Shown here: in pieces, positions 5,666 to 7,403 of the stretch
Numbering within the stretch: the stretch's first letter is position 1
Layout: every line of letters starts with the position of its first letter
Made by a program: the position numbers and the translations under genes
Origin: Methanothrix sp.
GTDB lineage: Archaea; Halobacteriota; Methanosarcinia; Methanotrichales; Methanotrichaceae
Direction: 5' to 3'
DNA: 7,403 nucleotides
Assembly (NCBI GenBank): GCA_028708055.1
Contig: JAQVZT010000126.1
Coordinates: forward strand, 1-7,403
Notes under the pieces: model-generated
Databases searched by the model: none
The model's input: only the letters and a program-made list of their open reading frames with translations
What the model was told of the DNA's origin: nothing

Positions 5666-6776
5666 AACCCAAAACCCCTGCAAAACGAGCGGAAAGACTC
5701 CTAATAAAATCCAGCAGACTCTTTAGTGAAGGAAGCCGCGTGCCCCCTTTCAGTTCAACGGCTTTGTCGAAGGCGGCACTAGCTTCCTGTTCCTTACTTA
5801 GGGAATGCAAAGCAATCCACTGACCGAAATGGCTCCTCCAATCAGGTTTAGAGATCTCTGCAGATCTTGCGAAGCATATTTCCGCCCGGAGAAGCGCTTT
5901 ATCCTTTTTTTCGCCTTTTAGGGTATCGGCTTTTTTCAATTCGGATATTCCTTGATTCAGCCAGGCATCAAATATGTAAGGGCTATAAATGCTTGCACTA
6001 AATTGAGAGATAATTAAATTGTAATAGAATATGGCTTTATCGTATCTGCCTAATGCCATATACGTATTGCCCAAACCCATCCAGGCATCCAATAATAATA
6101 GGCTATTCGTTTGCGAAGAGTTCGAATTTCTGAAGGCTTTAATAGCCTCCATATAGCAGGATACTGCTTTATCTTCATCTGCTCTGTAATCAAATATCCG
6201 GCTATTATCATCATTTTCGTTCAAAGAATTTATGTCTGCCTTATTAAAATAACAATTCCCCATTTTTAGCCAGGCGTTTGCTTTTTGTTCATTGATATTG
6301 CTACCTTGAACCCTCATCTTCTCGGAAACCTGACAGCAGGATATCGCCATTCTAAAGCAGGCTATGGCTCCATCATAATCATCAATCTCCATCATAGCAT
6401 TGCCTTTCTTCATCCAAATGTCCTGTCGTATAGGATCTTCATCGAGCACACAGTCAAAACACTGGATGGCTTCTTTATATCTCTTCATTGAATATAGAAG
6501 AAACCCTTTCTGTTCCCATGCATCGGAAAGATTCTTTTCCAGCTCCAGGGATTTTCCTACAACGAGAAGAGATAGGTCCGCCGCAGATTTCCTCATTTCA
6601 TCAGAGAGTTTTATTGGCATATTTGATGAGGACGTGGAAAAAATTTCCTGTGATAAATTTATAAGGTCTCCGGCTTCAGATCTCATAATCTCCGTTGAGT
6701 TGTCCGTACAATTGCCTGACGATAAGACTGAAGTTACAACCACTATTAAGAGGACCAGATGAATATATCTCCTCAT
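5655..6776 (-). CDS. Secreted TPR-repeat protein, 373 aa
   Basis: Starts at ATG 6776 with a strong ribosome site. Residues 1-23 form a signal peptide: basic MRRY, a hydrophobic core (LVLLIVVVTSVL), then SSGNC. The cysteine does not fit a clean lipobox, so ordinary secretion is more likely than lipid anchoring. About six TPR-like helix pairs follow: 86-115 (AWEQKGFLLYSMKRYKEAI), 119-148, 167-213 (with a ~20-residue insertion rich in N and D), 230-260 (AWMGLGNTYMALGRYDKAI), 270-307 and 313-342. The motif AW..(G/Q)G recurs at the start of repeats. TPR arrays bind other proteins or peptides; no enzyme site is seen. The C-terminal tail (about 348-373) is hydrophobic enough to be a membrane-associated helix. 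It is the first gene of a two-gene unit with the membrane protein, whose start overlaps its stop. Codon use is AT-rich, unlike hdrA next door. Confidence 0.88.
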   Translation of the reverse strand: MRRYIHLVLLIVVVTSVLSSGNCTDNSTEIMRSEAGDLINLSQEIFSTSSSNMPIKLSDEMRKSAADLSLLVVGKSLELEKNLSDAWEQKGFLLYSMKRYKEAIQCFDCVLDEDPIRQDIWMKKGNAMMEIDDYDGAIACFRMAISCCQVSEKMRVQGSNINEQKANAWLKMGNCYFNKADINSLNENDDNSRIFDYRADEDKAVSCYMEAIKAFRNSNSSQTNSLLLLDAWMGLGNTYMALGRYDKAIFYYNLIISQFSASIYSPYIFDAWLNQGISELKKADTLKGEKKDKALLRAEICFARSAEISKPDWRSHFGQWIALHSLSKEQEASAAFDKAVELKGGTRLPSLKSLLDFIRSLSARFAGVLGYVS

Positions 6777-6782
6777 GACTTT

Positions 6783-6789
6783 TCACCTC
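6783..6789 (-). promoter_or_regulatory. Strong ribosome-binding site of the TPR gene
   Basis: The - strand reads GAGGTGA, a near-full match to the archaeal anti-Shine-Dalgarno sequence, ending six bases before the ATG at 6776. It fixes that start. Confidence 0.75.
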
Positions 6790-6833
6790 GAACCTCTGCC
6801 GGATTGCATGAGGAAACGATATTTACTATCAAG

Positions 6834-6846
6834 ATAAATAAAAATA
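6834..6846 (-). promoter_or_regulatory. Candidate TATA box of the TPR/membrane-protein unit
   Basis: The - strand reads TATTTTTATTTAT here, in an AT-rich run. A start about 25 bases downstream would lie near 6814 and give a leader of about 38 bases that contains the ribosome site. It abuts the inverted repeat starting at 6848. Confidence 0.4.
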
Positions 6847-6847
6847 C

Positions 6848-6898
6848 TATTTCAACCTCGACAGTCATATTATTTACAGGCATTTTAAGGTTGAAATA
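6848..6898. repeat. 11-bp perfect inverted repeat in the divergent promoter region
   Basis: TATTTCAACCT (6848-6858) is matched exactly by its reverse complement AGGTTGAAATA (6888-6898), with 29 bases between. The left arm lies next to the probable TATA box of the TPR gene. It may be an operator with two half-sites about four helical turns apart (40 bases arm to arm), or a transcript stem. Function is inferred. Confidence 0.55.
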
Positions 6899-6940
6899 TC
6901 TTTTGGCTATTGCTCTGCTGGATCAAGCCACTTGACTTAG

Positions 6941-7001
6941 TAATGGCACAAGTAATGTTCATTTAATCTTGCCTTCAAATAACAATCATAATGGCATAAG
7001 T
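6941..7001. repeat. Paired 13-bp direct repeat upstream of hdrA
   Basis: TAATGGCACAAGT (6941-6953) recurs as TAATGGCATAAGT (6989-7001) with one mismatch, 48 bases apart start to start. Each copy has the heptamer TGACTTA close by (6933-6939 and 7007-7013), before the first copy and after the second. The location 39-99 bases before hdrA suggests binding sites for a transcription factor. Confidence 0.5.
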
Positions 7002-7015
7002 TTAAGTGACTTAAA
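7001..7015. promoter_or_regulatory. Perfect 15-bp palindrome in the hdrA promoter or leader
   Basis: TTTAAGT and ACTTAAA form perfect arms around a central G at 7008, ending 24 bases before the hdrA ATG. The right half (ACTTAAAG) is near the place a TATA box would occupy if hdrA were leaderless. No good ribosome site precedes the ATG, which fits that. It is a plausible operator overlapping the core promoter, but an upstream TATA (TTTAAT near 6962-6967) is an alternative. Confidence 0.45.
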
Positions 7016-7039
7016 GCGCTCATACTCTTCTGAAGTCTC

Positions 7040-7403
7040 ATGCCCACAGGAGTCTACGTCTGTCACTGCGGCCTGAACATCGCAGGCGTCTTGAATGTGC
7101 AAGAGCTGAGGAGCTTTGCCGAGAAGCTTCCCGATGTGGCCGTAGCTCGCGATCTGCAATTCTCCTGCTCTGACATCGGCCAGGAGCAGATCCAGAAGGA
7201 TATCGCCGAATTCAAGCTCGATCGCGTGGTGGTGGCCGCCTGCTCGCCGCGCCTGCACGAGCCCACCTTCCGCCGGGCCATCAGCAAAGCGGGCCTCAAC
7301 CCTTACATGCTGGAGATGGCCAACATCCGGGAGCAGTGCTCCTGGGTGCACATGGACCAGCCTGCCATGGCCACCGAGAAGGCCAAGGACCTCATTGCCA
7401 TGG
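7040..7403 (+). CDS. hdrA: HdrA subunit of heterodisulfide reductase, N-terminal 121 aa, cut by the window end
   Basis: The protein begins MPTGVYVCHCGLNIAGV and continues with FSCSDIGQ, VVVAACSPRLHEPTFRRA, GLNPYMLEMANIREQCSWVH and ATEKAKDLI, all hallmark segments of the N-terminal part of HdrA. HdrA is the FAD- and iron-sulfur-containing subunit of the soluble HdrABC complex, which reduces the CoM-S-S-CoB heterodisulfide and, in many methanogens, couples this to ferredoxin reduction by flavin-based electron bifurcation. Conserved cysteines visible are C8, C10, C43, C68 and C100. The FAD-binding thioredoxin-reductase-like core and the ferredoxin domains lie beyond the window, as would any hdrB/hdrC. 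The ATG at 7040 is the only start that retains the family's N terminus; no clear ribosome site precedes it. Codons are GC-rich, unlike the divergent TPR gene. Confidence 0.96.
   Translation, partial: MPTGVYVCHCGLNIAGVLNVQELRSFAEKLPDVAVARDLQFSCSDIGQEQIQKDIAEFKLDRVVVAACSPRLHEPTFRRAISKAGLNPYMLEMANIREQCSWVHMDQPAMATEKAKDLIAM

Noticed and set aside
5665..5683. Six-residue extension of the membrane protein to a TTG at 5683
   Set aside because: The TTG has no ribosome-binding site and would deepen the overlap with the TPR gene; the ATG at 5665 gives a typical short coupling overlap.
6777..7039. Possible CRISPR-like or mobile-element repeats before hdrA
   Set aside because: There are only two copies of a 13-base repeat, no uniform spacers, no terminal inverted repeats with a transposase and no target-site duplication.
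6986..7351. - strand open frame of 121 codons opposite hdrA
   Set aside because: It is antisense to an unmistakable HdrA N terminus and has no start signals of its own.

Overview
This window most likely comes from a methanogenic archaeon of the Methanosarcinales/Methanotrichales type. Three things support this. The last gene is the start of HdrA, a subunit of heterodisulfide reductase. The threonyl-tRNA synthetase is the archaeal form with its own N-terminal editing domain. Ribosome-binding sites (GAGGTGA, AGGTGA) and TATA-like boxes are archaeal in style. The genus cannot be fixed from sequence reading alone; Methanothrix (Methanosaeta) or a relative is a reasonable guess.

Layout from left to right. 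A secreted NosD-like beta-helix protein on the + strand (already open at base 1) ends at 1121. It converges on thrS on the - strand (3121 to 1256), with T-rich stretches and a hairpin between them. To the right, still on the - strand, are a TIR-domain/zinc-ribbon protein (3761 to 3201) and a small three-helix membrane protein (4080 to 3835). Next comes a gene-free, comparatively GC-rich stretch (about 4126 to 4325) with strong hairpins. A two-gene unit follows: a secreted TPR protein (6776 to 5655) overlapping a polytopic membrane protein (5665 to 4382). A 263-base divergent intergenic region with several short repeats separates this pair from hdrA, which starts at 7040 on the + strand and runs off the window.

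thrS and hdrA are housekeeping genes with GC-rich codons. The TPR/membrane pair is visibly AT-richer, and with the TIR gene and the small membrane gene it looks like accessory material between conserved genes. Three points stand out. One is a compact TIR protein with a probable leaderless promoter beside a small membrane protein. The second is an unrecognised secreted-TPR plus membrane-protein pair with overlapping reading frames. The third is the structured non-coding island between those two groups. The link of any of these to defence or signalling is inference. No tRNA, rRNA, CRISPR array or intact insertion sequence was seen.
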